Source: an uncultured bacterium
GTDB taxonomy: Bacteria; Planctomycetota; JAJSAM01; JAJVHW01
Direction of reading: 5' to 3'
Assembly: GCA_937996235.1 (NCBI GenBank)
Contig: CALKVK010000023.1
Coordinates: 222,142-286,141 of the forward strand
Length of the DNA stretch: 64,000 nt
Position 1 is the first letter of the stretch. Each line of letters opens with the position of its first letter. The notes below the pieces were generated by a model, which searched no databases, was not told where the DNA came from, and worked only from the letters and a program-made list of their open reading frames with translations. A program made the translations under genes and the position numbers. Shown here piece after piece: positions 41,549-50,132 of the stretch.

Positions 41549-42450
41549 AGATCGCCATCCTCTCCCGCGACACGGGCCTCTACTCGACGCGACGGCTGCG
41601 CGAGGCCGCCGAGGAGCGCGGCCACGAGGCGCGCGTCATCGACTACCTGCGCTGCTACATGAACATCACGTCGCACCGCCCGACCGTGATCCTCGCGGGG
41701 CGGCCGCTCGACGACTTCGACTGCGTGATCCCGCGCATCGGCGCGTCGCGCACGTTCTACGGAACGGCCGTGGTGCGGCAGTTCGAGATGATGGGCGTCG
41801 TCTCCGCCAACGAGTCGCAGGCGATCGCGCGCTCGCGCGACAAGCTGCGCTGCATGCAGCTCCTCGCGCGGCAGGGCATCGGCCTGCCCGTGACGGGCTT
41901 CGCGCACTCGACGAAGGACGTGGACGGGCTCCTGCGGACCGTCGGCGGCGCGCCCGTCGTGATCAAGCTGCTCGAAGGCACGCAGGGCATCGGCGTCGTG
42001 CTCGCCGAGACGCAGAACGCGGCGGAGTCCGTGATCCAGGCGTTCCGCGGGCTCTCGGCGAACATCCTCGTGCAGGAGTTCATCGCCGAGGCGAAGGGCG
42101 CGGACATCCGCTGCTTCGTCATCGGCGGCAAGGTGGTCGCGGCGATGCAGCGGCAGGGCCCCGCGGGCGAGTTCCGCTCGAACCTGCACCGCGGCGGCAG
42201 CGCGACGAAGGTGCGCCTGACGCCGGAGGAGCGCAGCACCGCGGTGCGCTCCGCGAAGGCGCTCGGACTGGGCGTCGCGGGCGTGGACCTCCTGCGCTCG
42301 AACCACGGCCCGGTGGTGATGGAGGTCAACTCGTCGCCGGGCCTCGAGGGCATCGAGACGACGACGGGGATCGACGTCGCGGGCAAGGTCATCGAACACC
42401 TGGAGCGGCGCGTCGGACGCGGCGGGACGAAGGACAAGGTCAAGGGATGA
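41545..42450 (+). CDS. rimK: RimK-type ATP-grasp alpha-L-glutamate ligase
   Basis: 301 aa, GTG overlapping the previous stop. VKIAILSRDTGLYSTRRLRE is the usual opening, VVIKLLEGTQGIGVVLAETQ the nucleotide-binding loop, ANILVQEFIAEAKGADIRCF and AMQRQGPAGEFRSNLHRGGS the metal/ADP segments, and VMEVNSSPGLEGIETTTGID the C-terminal ATP-grasp signature. In E. coli RimK adds glutamates to the C-terminus of ribosomal protein S6; homologues ligate other amino acids. It overlaps the aspartoacylase-like gene as ATGA, completing an uninterrupted three-gene unit. Confidence 0.93.
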   Translation: MKIAILSRDTGLYSTRRLREAAEERGHEARVIDYLRCYMNITSHRPTVILAGRPLDDFDCVIPRIGASRTFYGTAVVRQFEMMGVVSANESQAIARSRDKLRCMQLLARQGIGLPVTGFAHSTKDVDGLLRTVGGAPVVIKLLEGTQGIGVVLAETQNAAESVIQAFRGLSANILVQEFIAEAKGADIRCFVIGGKVVAAMQRQGPAGEFRSNLHRGGSATKVRLTPEERSTAVRSAKALGLGVAGVDLLRSNHGPVVMEVNSSPGLEGIETTTGIDVAGKVIEHLERRVGRGGTKDKVKG

Positions 42451-43415
42451 GCCGCCGCCGCCCCGGCGCGTGGGGCGCGACGGAGATCGCGGGGCACGAG
42501 GTCCCGCCCGGCACGCGGCGGAACGTCGAGATCCCGGTCGCGCGGCTGCCGACGCAGACGATGCTCACGCTCCCCGTCGCGGTGCTGCGCGGCGCGCGGC
42601 CGGGCGCGTCGGCGTGGATCTCCGCCGCGGTGCACGGCGACGAGCTGAACGGCGTGGAGATCGTGCGCCGCGTGCTCGCACGCACCGCGCCGGAGCAGCT
42701 CGCGGGGACGCTGTACGCGGTGCCGCTCGTGAACGTGTTCGGGTTCGTCGCGGAGTCGCGCACGCTGCCGGACCGGCGCGACCTGAACCGCGCGTTCCCC
42801 GGCTCCGCGCGCGGCTCGCTCGCGTCGCGCGTCGCCCACCTCTTCTTCCGCGAGATCGTGCTGCGCTGCTCGCACGGCATCGACCTGCACACGGGATCGG
42901 ACCACCGCACGAACCTGCCGCAGGTGCGCTGCGACCTCGACGTGGCCGCGACCGCGAGCGCCGCGCGCGCGTTCGGCGCGCCCGTCACCCTGCACGCCGC
43001 GCAGCGCGACGGCTCGCTGCGTCAGGCCGCCGCGGCGCGCGGCATCCACGTGCTCGCGTACGAGGGCGGCGAGGCGCTGCGCTTCGACGAGGAGGCGATC
43101 GCGACGGGCACCGACGGCGTGCTGCGCGTGCTCGCGGCGCTGCGCATGCTGCCGCGCGAGGCCGCGCCGGCGCGCGCCCGCACGCGCTTCGCGCGCCGCT
43201 CCACGTGGCTCCGCGCCCCGCGCAGCGGCCTGCTGCGGCTGCACGCCGCGCCGGGCGAGCGCGTGCGCGCCGGTCGCGTGGTCGGCGAGATCTCCGACCT
43301 CTTCGACGACGAGCGCGTGCCGCTGCGCGCGCCCGCGACGGGCATCGTGCTCGGGCGCACGCTCTCGCCCGCGATCAACCAGGGCGAGGCGATCCTGCAC
43401 GTCACGCGCGGGTGA
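42447..43415 (+). CDS. Succinylglutamate desuccinylase/aspartoacylase family zinc carboxypeptidase
   Basis: 322 aa, ATG overlapping rimK as ATGA. WISAAVHGDELNGVEIVRRV gives the H-x2-E zinc ligands, LPDRRDLNRAFPGSARG the family's R-D-x-N-R loop, and GIDLHTGSDHRTNLPQVRCD the third ligand histidine region. A C-terminal beta segment (TWLRAPRSGLLRLHAAPGE) resembles the barrel-like tail of the AstE/AspA group that binds lipoyl-like or acyl substrates. Known members cleave N-acylated amino acids. In this cassette it may remove or recycle acyl-amino acids attached by the ligase; inferred from the operon only. Confidence 0.88.
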   Translation: MSRRRPGAWGATEIAGHEVPPGTRRNVEIPVARLPTQTMLTLPVAVLRGARPGASAWISAAVHGDELNGVEIVRRVLARTAPEQLAGTLYAVPLVNVFGFVAESRTLPDRRDLNRAFPGSARGSLASRVAHLFFREIVLRCSHGIDLHTGSDHRTNLPQVRCDLDVAATASAARAFGAPVTLHAAQRDGSLRQAAAARGIHVLAYEGGEALRFDEEAIATGTDGVLRVLAALRMLPREAAPARARTRFARRSTWLRAPRSGLLRLHAAPGERVRAGRVVGEISDLFDDERVPLRAPATGIVLGRTLSPAINQGEAILHVTRG

Positions 43416-43430
43416 GACCGCGCGCGGCGC

Positions 43431-44096
43431 TCACTCGACGCGCAGCGTCAGGTCGCGATACCATGGCGCCGGCCGGTCGAGGGGCAGCCGCTGCCGCGAG
43501 GGCGGCCGCCCCTCGCGCTCGACGACGAGCGCGAGTTCGCCCTCGCGCAGCGCCGCCGAGGGCACGTCCGCGAGGGCGAACCGGCCGTCGGCCGCCGTCG
43601 TGGCGGAGACGCCCGCGCAGCGCACCTGCGCGCCCGCGACGGGCGAGCGGTCGGGGTGCTGCACGACGCCGGCGAGCGCGAACGTGGGAGGCAGCGTGAG
43701 GGGGGCTTCCGCGGCGCCGTCCGCGACCGCGGGACCGAGCGCGGCCCGCAGACGCGCCCCGCCCGCAGTGCCGGAGCGGTCGAACGTGCCGTCGGCACCG
43801 GTCGTCCCGAGCGCGGTCTCCGTGCCGTCGGCCGCGACGGCGGCCACGCGCGCCCCCGCCGCCGGCGCACCGTCCGCGAAGCGCACGCTGCCGCGCGGGC
43901 CGTCGGGCACCGCGCCGCCGCCGGCCGCGGGTGGCGGCGGGGCCTGCACGGGCTCCTGCGCGGAGCGCGCGGCGCTGCGCTCCAGGTAGCCCTCGAGGTA
44001 GCGCAGCATCAGCCAGAGCGCGAGCAGGCAGAACGCGGCGAGGCCGAGGATCGTCAGCAGCGTGCGGCGCGCGCCGCCCTCGCGCGCGCGGCTCAC
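43431..44096 (-). CDS. Membrane-anchored protein with carboxypeptidase-regulatory-like repeats
   Basis: 221 aa, GTG at 44096 overlapping the RNase D stop. A single helix near the N-terminus (LLTILGLAAFCLLALWLMLR) and then Pro/Ala linker (PVQAPPPPAAGGGAVPDGPR). Two segments look like CarboxypepD_reg/CNA-B-type beta sandwiches: GSVRFADGAPAAGARVAAVA with TGADGTFDRSG, and LAGVVQHPDRSPVAGAQVRC with TAADGRFALADVPSA. Such domains are structural in exported proteins. Probably anchored facing the periplasm. Function unknown. Confidence 0.6.
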   Translation of the reverse strand: MSRAREGGARRTLLTILGLAAFCLLALWLMLRYLEGYLERSAARSAQEPVQAPPPPAAGGGAVPDGPRGSVRFADGAPAAGARVAAVAADGTETALGTTGADGTFDRSGTAGGARLRAALGPAVADGAAEAPLTLPPTFALAGVVQHPDRSPVAGAQVRCAGVSATTAADGRFALADVPSAALREGELALVVEREGRPPSRQRLPLDRPAPWYRDLTLRVE

Positions 44097-45244
44097 CGCA
44101 GCAGTCCGAGGATCTCGCGGCCCCACTTCTCGACCCGCCTCGGTCCGACTCCGGGGATGCGCTCGAGCTCCTCGGGCGAGCGCGGCCGGTCGCGCGCGAC
44201 GTCGAACATCGCGTAGTTCGGCAGGATCGCGAGCGTCGTGACGCCGAAGCGCGCGGACGCCTCGTTGCGCCAGTCGCGCAGGCGCCCCAGGCGCTTCTGC
44301 GCGTGCGGGTCCATGCGGCGCGTCGGGTCCGACGGCGTGCGCGGGCGCGGCGGCGGCCCGCCGCAGTCGATGCCGCGCCGCACGGCGTCGAGCAGCTCCT
44401 GCGCCATCCGGCCCGTGACGTAGGACGAGAGTCCGCGGATGGCGCGCAGGTCGTCGCGCGTCTGCGGCAGGTGGCGCGCGATGCGCAGGAGCGGGTCGTT
44501 CCCGAGCACCTTGAACGCCGGGCGGTCGAGCTGCCGCGCGTGGCGGTCGCGCACCGCGAACACCTCGTGCAGCACGGCCTGCTGCTGCGGCGCGAGGTCG
44601 CGCGAGCCCTTGACGCGCAGCCAGCCGTGCGGGTCGAAGCCGCGCGGCGCGGGCTCGCGCTCGGCCAGGCGGTCGAACTCGATGCGCGCCTCGTCGAGCA
44701 GGTCGGCCTCCTCGAGGCGCTCCTGCTGGATGCCCGCGAGCTCCACGAGATACGCGACGTCGAGGTAGCTGTAGAGGAGCTGCTCGCGCGACAGCGGGCG
44801 GCGCCCCCAGTCGGTGCGCGTGTGCGCCTTCTCGAGCACGACGCCGAAGAAGCGCTCGACGAGGTCGCGCAGCGACAGCTTCTCGTCGCCGAGGAGCTGC
44901 GACGCGACCATCGTGTCGAAGATCTCGGCGAAGCGGAACCCGAAGTCGCGGCGCAGACTGACGACGTCGAAGTCGGCGCCGTGGAAGACCGTCACGACAC
45001 CGGGGTCCGCTAGCGGCGCGCGGAGCGGCTCGAGGTCGGCGAGCGCGAGCGGGTCGAAGACGTACGCCTCGCCGCCGTCGGTCGCGACCTGCACCAGGCA
45101 CACCTTCTCGAAGTAGGAGTGCATGCTGTCGGCCTCGGTGTCGACGGCGACGACCCGCGCCGAGGCGAGCGACGGACCGGCGAACGTCCAGTGCTCCGGT
45201 TCGTCCACGTACCGGAACTCGTCGAACGAGGGGCGTTCGTCCAT
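44093..45244 (-). CDS. rnd: RNase D-like 3'-5' exonuclease with HRDC domain
   Basis: 383 aa, ATG at 45244. DEDD exonuclease motifs: VVAVDTEADSMHSYFEKVCL (first acidic pair), VVTVFHGADFDVVSLRRDFG, and LLYSYLDVAYLVELAGIQQE with the Tyr/Asp of the DEDDy class. The C-terminal HRDC region includes RPAFKVLGNDPLLRIARHLP, LPNYAMFDVARDRPRSPEEL and ERIPGVGPRRVEKWGREILG. RNase D trims tRNA 3' ends and other small RNAs. Its start lies 12 bp from the tandem inverted-repeat array at 45256-45850, so that array is its immediate upstream region. Confidence 0.9.
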   Translation of the reverse strand: MDERPSFDEFRYVDEPEHWTFAGPSLASARVVAVDTEADSMHSYFEKVCLVQVATDGGEAYVFDPLALADLEPLRAPLADPGVVTVFHGADFDVVSLRRDFGFRFAEIFDTMVASQLLGDEKLSLRDLVERFFGVVLEKAHTRTDWGRRPLSREQLLYSYLDVAYLVELAGIQQERLEEADLLDEARIEFDRLAEREPAPRGFDPHGWLRVKGSRDLAPQQQAVLHEVFAVRDRHARQLDRPAFKVLGNDPLLRIARHLPQTRDDLRAIRGLSSYVTGRMAQELLDAVRRGIDCGGPPPRPRTPSDPTRRMDPHAQKRLGRLRDWRNEASARFGVTTLAILPNYAMFDVARDRPRSPEELERIPGVGPRRVEKWGREILGLLR

Positions 45245-45255
45245 TGCCGCGGAGT

Positions 45256-45850
45256 CTAGCAGCCTGTCGGAGTAGTCCCCGCGATCCACGATCGACAGAG
45301 GCCGGGTCGCCGCAAGGCGGATCGACGACGAAGGTCCGACGACCTGCGGAGGAGATCCAACGCAGCGCCGGCCCGGCCTCTGTCGACCCGTCGACGGGGG
45401 GCGCAGGTTGCGAGTCCGCCTCGCGGGCGCCGCGTCGTGGACGTGGCGACTACTCCGACAGGCTGCTAGGCGCCTGTCGGAGTAGTCCCCGCGATCCACG
45501 ATCGACAGAGGCCGGGTCGCCGCAAGGCGGATCGACGACGAAGGTCCGACGACCTGCGGAGGAGATCCAACGCAGCGCCGGCCCGGCCTCTGTCGACCCG
45601 TCGACGGGGGGCGCAGGTTGCGAGTCCGCCTCGCGGGCGCCGCGTCGTGGACGTGGCGACTACTCCGACAGGCTGCTAGGCGCCTGTCGGAGTAGTCCCC
45701 GCGATCCACGATCGACAGAGGCCGGGTCGCCGCAAGGCGGATCGACGACGAAGGTCCGACGACCTGCGGAGGAGATCCAACGCAGCGCCGGCCCGGCCTC
45801 TGTCGACCCGTCGACGGGGGGTGCAGGTTGCGAGTCCGCCTCGCGGGCGC
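45256..45850. mobile_element. Tandem array of a 214-bp element with terminal inverted repeats (MITE-like)
   Basis: Three direct copies at 210-bp spacing: 45256-45469, 45466-45679 and a truncated third, 45676-45850. Each complete copy is bounded by inverted ends reading CTAG(C/G) near a CCTGTCGGAGTAGTC core; the first copy's two ends match over 22 bp. Adjacent copies share one CTAG, as if inserted at the same target. An internal inverted pair, GACAGAGGCCGGG (45294-45306) and its complement (45372-45384), adds secondary structure. The first two copies agree across almost their full length. No coding capacity; length and ends fit a non-autonomous transposable element. The cognate transposase is not in the window. 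Confidence 0.8.
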
Positions 45851-45890
45851 GGCGGCGGGGACCCGTCTGCGGCGCGCCGCGCGCCGTCCT

Positions 45891-48392
45891 TCACTCGTGC
45901 GGGAACTGGAGCTCGAGGCGCCGCGCCATGTCGAGCGCGTCCACGCCCCACTCGTACGCGGCGCCCAGGTCCGCGGCGAGGCGGTACTCGACGGCGGCCT
46001 CGCGCGGGCGCCCCATCTGGAGCAGCACCTCCGCGAGCCGGAAGTGGGCCTCCACCAGCGAGGGGTCCTGCACGATCACCTCGCGCAGCTCCGACTCGGC
46101 GAGGTCGAGCGTGTCGTCGCGCAGCGCGTAGCGGTAGCGGGCGCGGTTGAAGAGCAGCGCGGGGTTGTCGCCGCCCTGCGCCTCGCGGATCCTCGCGAAC
46201 ACCTCGTCGGCACGCTCCCACTCGGCGGCCTTGCAGAGCACGATCGCGAGCTGCATCAGGGCGTTCGCCGGGTTCTCGGCGCCGGGATCCTGCTGCGCGC
46301 GCTCGATGGCGGCGTTGGCCTCGGCGAGCTCCTTCTGCAGACCGGCCTCGAGCCACTGCAGGTGCGTCGCGGCGTCGCTGCCGGTGCCGCCGAGCGCGAC
46401 GGCGCGCTTGTACGAGAGCCGCGCGAGCGCCGGCTGCTGCAGCGACACCAGGGTGTCGCCCCAGCGCAGGTAGTTGTCGTAGAGCGCCGTGCGCAGCTCG
46501 GTGTCCAGCGGACCGCGCGGGAGCAGCGACTCGAGCAGCCGCGCGGCCTGGTCGAACTGGCGCGGCAGGTGACGCGTGTCGGCGTCCGCGCTGAGCGCCG
46601 CGGCGCGGAGCAGGATGTGGTCGCGGCGGACCGGCGCCGCGGCGGCGTCGGCCTCGGCCTGCGCGAGCGGCGCGGCGATGTCCATCGCGTCGACCGCGTC
46701 CCCCGTCCGCCCGAGACGCAGCGACAGCCGCGCCGTGAGCTCCCAGAGGCGCGCGTCGCGCGGCGACGCCTGCACGGCGCGCTGCGCGGCGGCGAGCGCG
46801 GCGTCCACCGAGCCGAGAGCCGTGTGGACCTGGGCCGCGGCGAGCCAGGCGCCCTCCCAGCGAGGGGCGGCCGTGGTCGCGGCCTGGACCAGCGGCACCA
46901 GGTCGACGCGCCGCGCGCGCTCCGCCGGGCTCAGCACGGCGCCGAGGCGTCGGCAGTAGCCGCCGAGTACGCCGGCGACCGCGGTGCCCGAGGCGGCGTC
47001 GCGCGCGAGGGCGAGACCGGCGGGCGTCGGCGCGCCGTCGGCGGCGACGATCCGCGCGGACACCGCGCGGGCCTCGGGGAGCAGGGCGAGCAGATCCGCC
47101 GGCGGCGCGCCTGCGGGCACGTCGCGGACGCCCTCCGCGAACGTCCATGCGTGCGCGACGACGGAGCCCGGGTCGGCCGCGCGCGCCGCCGCCGCGAACC
47201 GCGCACGCGAGCGGAAGGCAGGCGCCGCGCGCAGCGTCCCCGCGACGTTCGCGCCCACGAGCAGCGCGGCAGCCGCCGCGGCCGCCGCGCGCGGGGCGCC
47301 CGGCCGCGCCGCCGCCGTCTCGAGCACGAGCGCGCACCCGGTGGCGAGATACGGCAGCAGCACGTACGAGTACGCGGCGTGCCACGCGGCGCCGCCGGAG
47401 CGTGCGACGCCGGTCAGCACGAACGCCGCCGCGAGCGCGGCGCCGAGCGCGGCAGGCCCCGCCGCGCCGCGGCGGCGCCACAGGAAAGCGGCCGCCCCGG
47501 CCAGGAGGAACGGGGCGACCACGCGCGCCCACTCGTGGACGTCGCAGAACCCGCCGGCGAGGTGCAGGCGCGCCGGCAGGAGCGGTGCGAGCACCCCGAT
47601 CACGACCCCCGCGAGCGCGTCGAACGCGTCCGGGCGCGCGCCGCCCGCGGGCTCGTGCGGAGGCAGCACGGCGACGCGCCACGCCACGGCGGCGGCGACC
47701 GGCAGCAGCACGGCCGCGACGGCGCCCGCCGCGCCGCGTCGCTCGTCGCGCCGCGCGCGGTGCGCGAGCAGCACCAGCGCGGCGGCCGCGGCGCCGAACC
47801 CGGCCTCGTGCGAGAGCGCGGACGCTCCGAGCGCGAGCGCTCCGCCGACGGCGGCGACGCCGCGCTGCCGCAGCACCAGGCGCACGCCGAGCACGCCGAG
47901 CGCCCCCGCGAGCGCGAACCCCTGGCGCGCGGGCCAGGCGGCGGCCGCGAGCGCGAGCGGCGCGCACGCGGTGGCGAGCCCGGCGAGCCAGCGCCCGGCG
48001 GAGCGCGCGCCGAGATCGGCCGCGAGCCCGCACGCTCCGAGCGCCGTCGCGATGTGCAGCGCGATGCCCACGAGCCCCGCGAGCGCGAGCGCGTGTCCAC
48101 CGCCGAGCGAACGCTCGGCGGCAAGGAGCAGGCCGGTCGCCGGGCGCCAGCGGTCACGGCCGACGGCGGCGCCGGCCGGCTCCCACGCCGCCGCGGGGTC
48201 GGAGAGCGCGCGCCGCGCGGCGTCGGCGAACGGCCGGCCGGTCTCGGGCGCGAGCGCCGGGTTGCCGACGAACGCGGGCTCGTCCTCGGGGAGGCTCTGT
48301 GCGCGGAACCCGTCGGCCGACAGGTGCGCACCGAGGTGGAGCGCCACCACGACCAGCGCGACCACCAGCAGACGGAGGAGCCGGGCGCTCAC
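45891..48392 (-). CDS. Multi-spanning membrane protein with C-terminal TPR repeats
   Basis: 833 aa, GTG at 48392. Residues ~1-400 hold about ten hydrophobic helices (LLRLLVVALVVVALHLGAHL, LALAGLVGIALHIATALGAC and others) with an early luminal loop LPEDEPAFVGNPALAPETG reminiscent of GT-C-fold proteins. The second half is TPR-like: WEGAWLAAAQVHTALGSVDA, AALAAAQRAVQASPRDARLW, NALMQLAIVLCKAAEWERAD and LVEAHFRLAEVLLQMGRPRE. This membrane-plus-TPR layout is common among planctomycete homologues of glycosyltransferase-like proteins (TMTC-like), but no catalytic motif is certain. It ends at the start of the MITE-like array. Confidence 0.75.
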   Translation of the reverse strand: MSARLLRLLVVALVVVALHLGAHLSADGFRAQSLPEDEPAFVGNPALAPETGRPFADAARRALSDPAAAWEPAGAAVGRDRWRPATGLLLAAERSLGGGHALALAGLVGIALHIATALGACGLAADLGARSAGRWLAGLATACAPLALAAAAWPARQGFALAGALGVLGVRLVLRQRGVAAVGGALALGASALSHEAGFGAAAAALVLLAHRARRDERRGAAGAVAAVLLPVAAAVAWRVAVLPPHEPAGGARPDAFDALAGVVIGVLAPLLPARLHLAGGFCDVHEWARVVAPFLLAGAAAFLWRRRGAAGPAALGAALAAAFVLTGVARSGGAAWHAAYSYVLLPYLATGCALVLETAAARPGAPRAAAAAAAALLVGANVAGTLRAAPAFRSRARFAAAARAADPGSVVAHAWTFAEGVRDVPAGAPPADLLALLPEARAVSARIVAADGAPTPAGLALARDAASGTAVAGVLGGYCRRLGAVLSPAERARRVDLVPLVQAATTAAPRWEGAWLAAAQVHTALGSVDAALAAAQRAVQASPRDARLWELTARLSLRLGRTGDAVDAMDIAAPLAQAEADAAAAPVRRDHILLRAAALSADADTRHLPRQFDQAARLLESLLPRGPLDTELRTALYDNYLRWGDTLVSLQQPALARLSYKRAVALGGTGSDAATHLQWLEAGLQKELAEANAAIERAQQDPGAENPANALMQLAIVLCKAAEWERADEVFARIREAQGGDNPALLFNRARYRYALRDDTLDLAESELREVIVQDPSLVEAHFRLAEVLLQMGRPREAAVEYRLAADLGAAYEWGVDALDMARRLELQFPHE

Positions 48393-48618
48393 GGCGTGGG
48401 TCGGACCGCGGCGGCGCGCTGCGCGCGGCGTGTCGGAGTGGGCTGCCGGGGGGTCGGGGGGCGCGGGTTCGGACGCTGCATGTCGTCTCTCGCCGGACGG
48501 ACGGCTCCGCCGCGGACCGGAGGGCTCGGACTTCCTCGCCCCGCCCGACCGTCGCCCCGGCGGCGGAGGCGCGAGGATACTCCCCGCGCTGCGCCGTCGG
48601 CTCGCTATCCTCGGCGTG

Positions 48619-49830
48619 ATGTCCCGCCGCACCGCGATCGCCATGGCGCTCCTCGTCGCCGTCGCGCTCGGCGCCGCGCCCCGCGCCACGGCGCAGGGCG
48701 TCGCCACGGAGCGCAGCGAACAGGTGGAGCTGCTGCTCACGCGCGGCACGGTGGGCTGGCAGGCGTACGTCTGGACCCTCGACCGCACGCGCCTCCAGCG
48801 CGCGGTCGCCGACCTCGAGGAGGCGCGTCACGCCCAGGGCGGCGCGATGGAGCTGACGCAGCGCTTCCTCACGGCGTACGGCGACCTCGTGCTCGGGCGC
48901 GCGGAGTCGGGAGCGCGCGGCGCGAACGAGCTGCGCGCGGTCGCGCCGGGGTTCGGCGGCCTCCTGCTCCTCGACGCGCTCTCGGCGGTGCTCGCGAAGG
49001 ACCACGCGCGCGCGCTCGACCTGTTCGACGCGTACATCGCGGCGCTCGAGGAGCAGCCCCCCGACGGCAGCTATCGCGCGGAGCTGCTCTTCCTCGGCTA
49101 CCTGCACCGCGGCGCGGAGCGCGCGGACGCCGGGCGCCCCCACGACTCGCGCGACGACCTCGAGCACGCGCTGCGCATCGCGCGCGAGGCGCGCCGCAAG
49201 CCGCCGGCGGAGCTGGTCGAGCGGCTCGCGCTCGCGCACCAGCAGCTCAGCGAGTACGCGCGGGCGGACGAGCTGATCCGCGGGCTCCTGCGCGAGGACC
49301 CCGGCAACGCCGCGCTCTACTACGACATCGGCCTGCTGTACGCGTCGCAGGGGAAGCTCGAGGAGGCGCGCGCCTGGTACGAGCAGGCGGTCGCGCGGCG
49401 GCGGGACTATCCCGAGGCCCACGCCAAGCTCGCGTCGATCGCGGGCACCGACGCCGACGAGGAACCGGCGCGACTGGCCGACATGCGCGCGCACCTCGAC
49501 GCCTACCGCGCCGCGCTCGGCCCCGACACGGACCTCCGCGTCCGCGCCGACGTCGAGGTCGGCGACGCGCGCTACTGGCGCAGGGTCGCGAACGCCGCGC
49601 GCGATGACGGCCGGGTCGCCGAAGCCGACGCGGCGCTCGAGCGCGCCGCCGCCCACTGCGAGCGCGCGCTCCAGGCGGAGCCGCGCTGCCGCGGCGCGCT
49701 CGTCGACCTCGTCGCGATCGCCCTCGAGCTCGGCTGGCCCGACGAGCGCGTGCTCCCGCTCCGCGCCCGCGTGGACGCGCTCCTGAAGGCCGAGGACGGC
49801 GAGACCACCTTCAGCCGTACGTTCTGCTAG
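48619..49830 (+). CDS. Secreted TPR-repeat protein
   Basis: 403 aa, ATG at 48619. The signal peptide is MSRRTAIAMALLVAVALGAA ending in PRATA-Q. Helix pairs with TPR spacing follow: MELTQRFLTAYGDLVLGRAE, LVERLALAHQQLSEYARADE, LYYDIGLLYASQGKLEEARA and ARRRDYPEAHAKLASIAG. Likely periplasmic, a scaffold for protein-protein contacts. Divergent from the TPR membrane protein at 45891-48392 with 226 bp between them. The partner is not obvious from the neighbourhood. Confidence 0.72.
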   Translation: MSRRTAIAMALLVAVALGAAPRATAQGVATERSEQVELLLTRGTVGWQAYVWTLDRTRLQRAVADLEEARHAQGGAMELTQRFLTAYGDLVLGRAESGARGANELRAVAPGFGGLLLLDALSAVLAKDHARALDLFDAYIAALEEQPPDGSYRAELLFLGYLHRGAERADAGRPHDSRDDLEHALRIAREARRKPPAELVERLALAHQQLSEYARADELIRGLLREDPGNAALYYDIGLLYASQGKLEEARAWYEQAVARRRDYPEAHAKLASIAGTDADEEPARLADMRAHLDAYRAALGPDTDLRVRADVEVGDARYWRRVANAARDDGRVAEADAALERAAAHCERALQAEPRCRGALVDLVAIALELGWPDERVLPLRARVDALLKAEDGETTFSRTFC

Positions 49831-50044
49831 CTGCCAGCCGGCAGCCTGCGGCACGCGCGCCGCGAGCGGTTTCGCTCGCTCGCGCCGCGTCCGGCCGCGC
49901 GACCCGTGCCACGAAGCCGCGCCGGCAGGCTCGGTCCAGGCTCGCACGCGGCTGGCCTCGGTAGCGCCGCCACCCGGCACGGCAGTTGCGGCTCCACCCC
50001 CCTGCAGAGCCTGCCGGGGCCGGCGTCCCGGATGGGCTTCTTGC

Positions 50045-50073
50045 TTGCCGACCTGGATCGGTGCCCCCAGAAT
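50045..50073 (+). promoter_or_regulatory. Possible sigma-70-like promoter of the surface protein gene
   Basis: TTGCCG (50045-50050) and CAGAAT (50068-50073) are separated by 17 bp, a tolerable -35/-10 spacing, 60 bp upstream of the start codon. In such a GC-rich genome an A/T-containing hexamer stands out, but the -10 matches only loosely. No operator is evident. Confidence 0.35.
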
Positions 50074-50086
50074 GTGCGGTGGCGTT

Positions 50087-50104
50087 CCCTGCCTCCCGGC
50101 AGGG
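50087..50104 (+). other. Hairpin in the leader of the surface protein gene
   Basis: CCCTGCC (50087-50093) pairs with GGCAGGG (50098-50104) around a TCCC loop, ending 18 bases before the Shine-Dalgarno AAGGAG (50122-50127). It could modulate access to the ribosome-binding site or stabilise the mRNA; no ligand-binding fold is recognisable. Confidence 0.4.
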
Positions 50105-50132
50105 CGCTCCGATGATTGAACAAGGAGCGGAC

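Larger units (their letters stand above)
49831..50132. other. Leader and promoter region of the glycine-rich surface protein
   Basis: About 300 bp between the TPR gene and the surface protein. It starts with a short hairpin (CTGCC/GGCAG, 49831-49844) that may end the upstream mRNA. A possible promoter and a second hairpin (50087-50104) are listed separately. The rest is G/C-rich without gene or known RNA. Confidence 0.5.
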
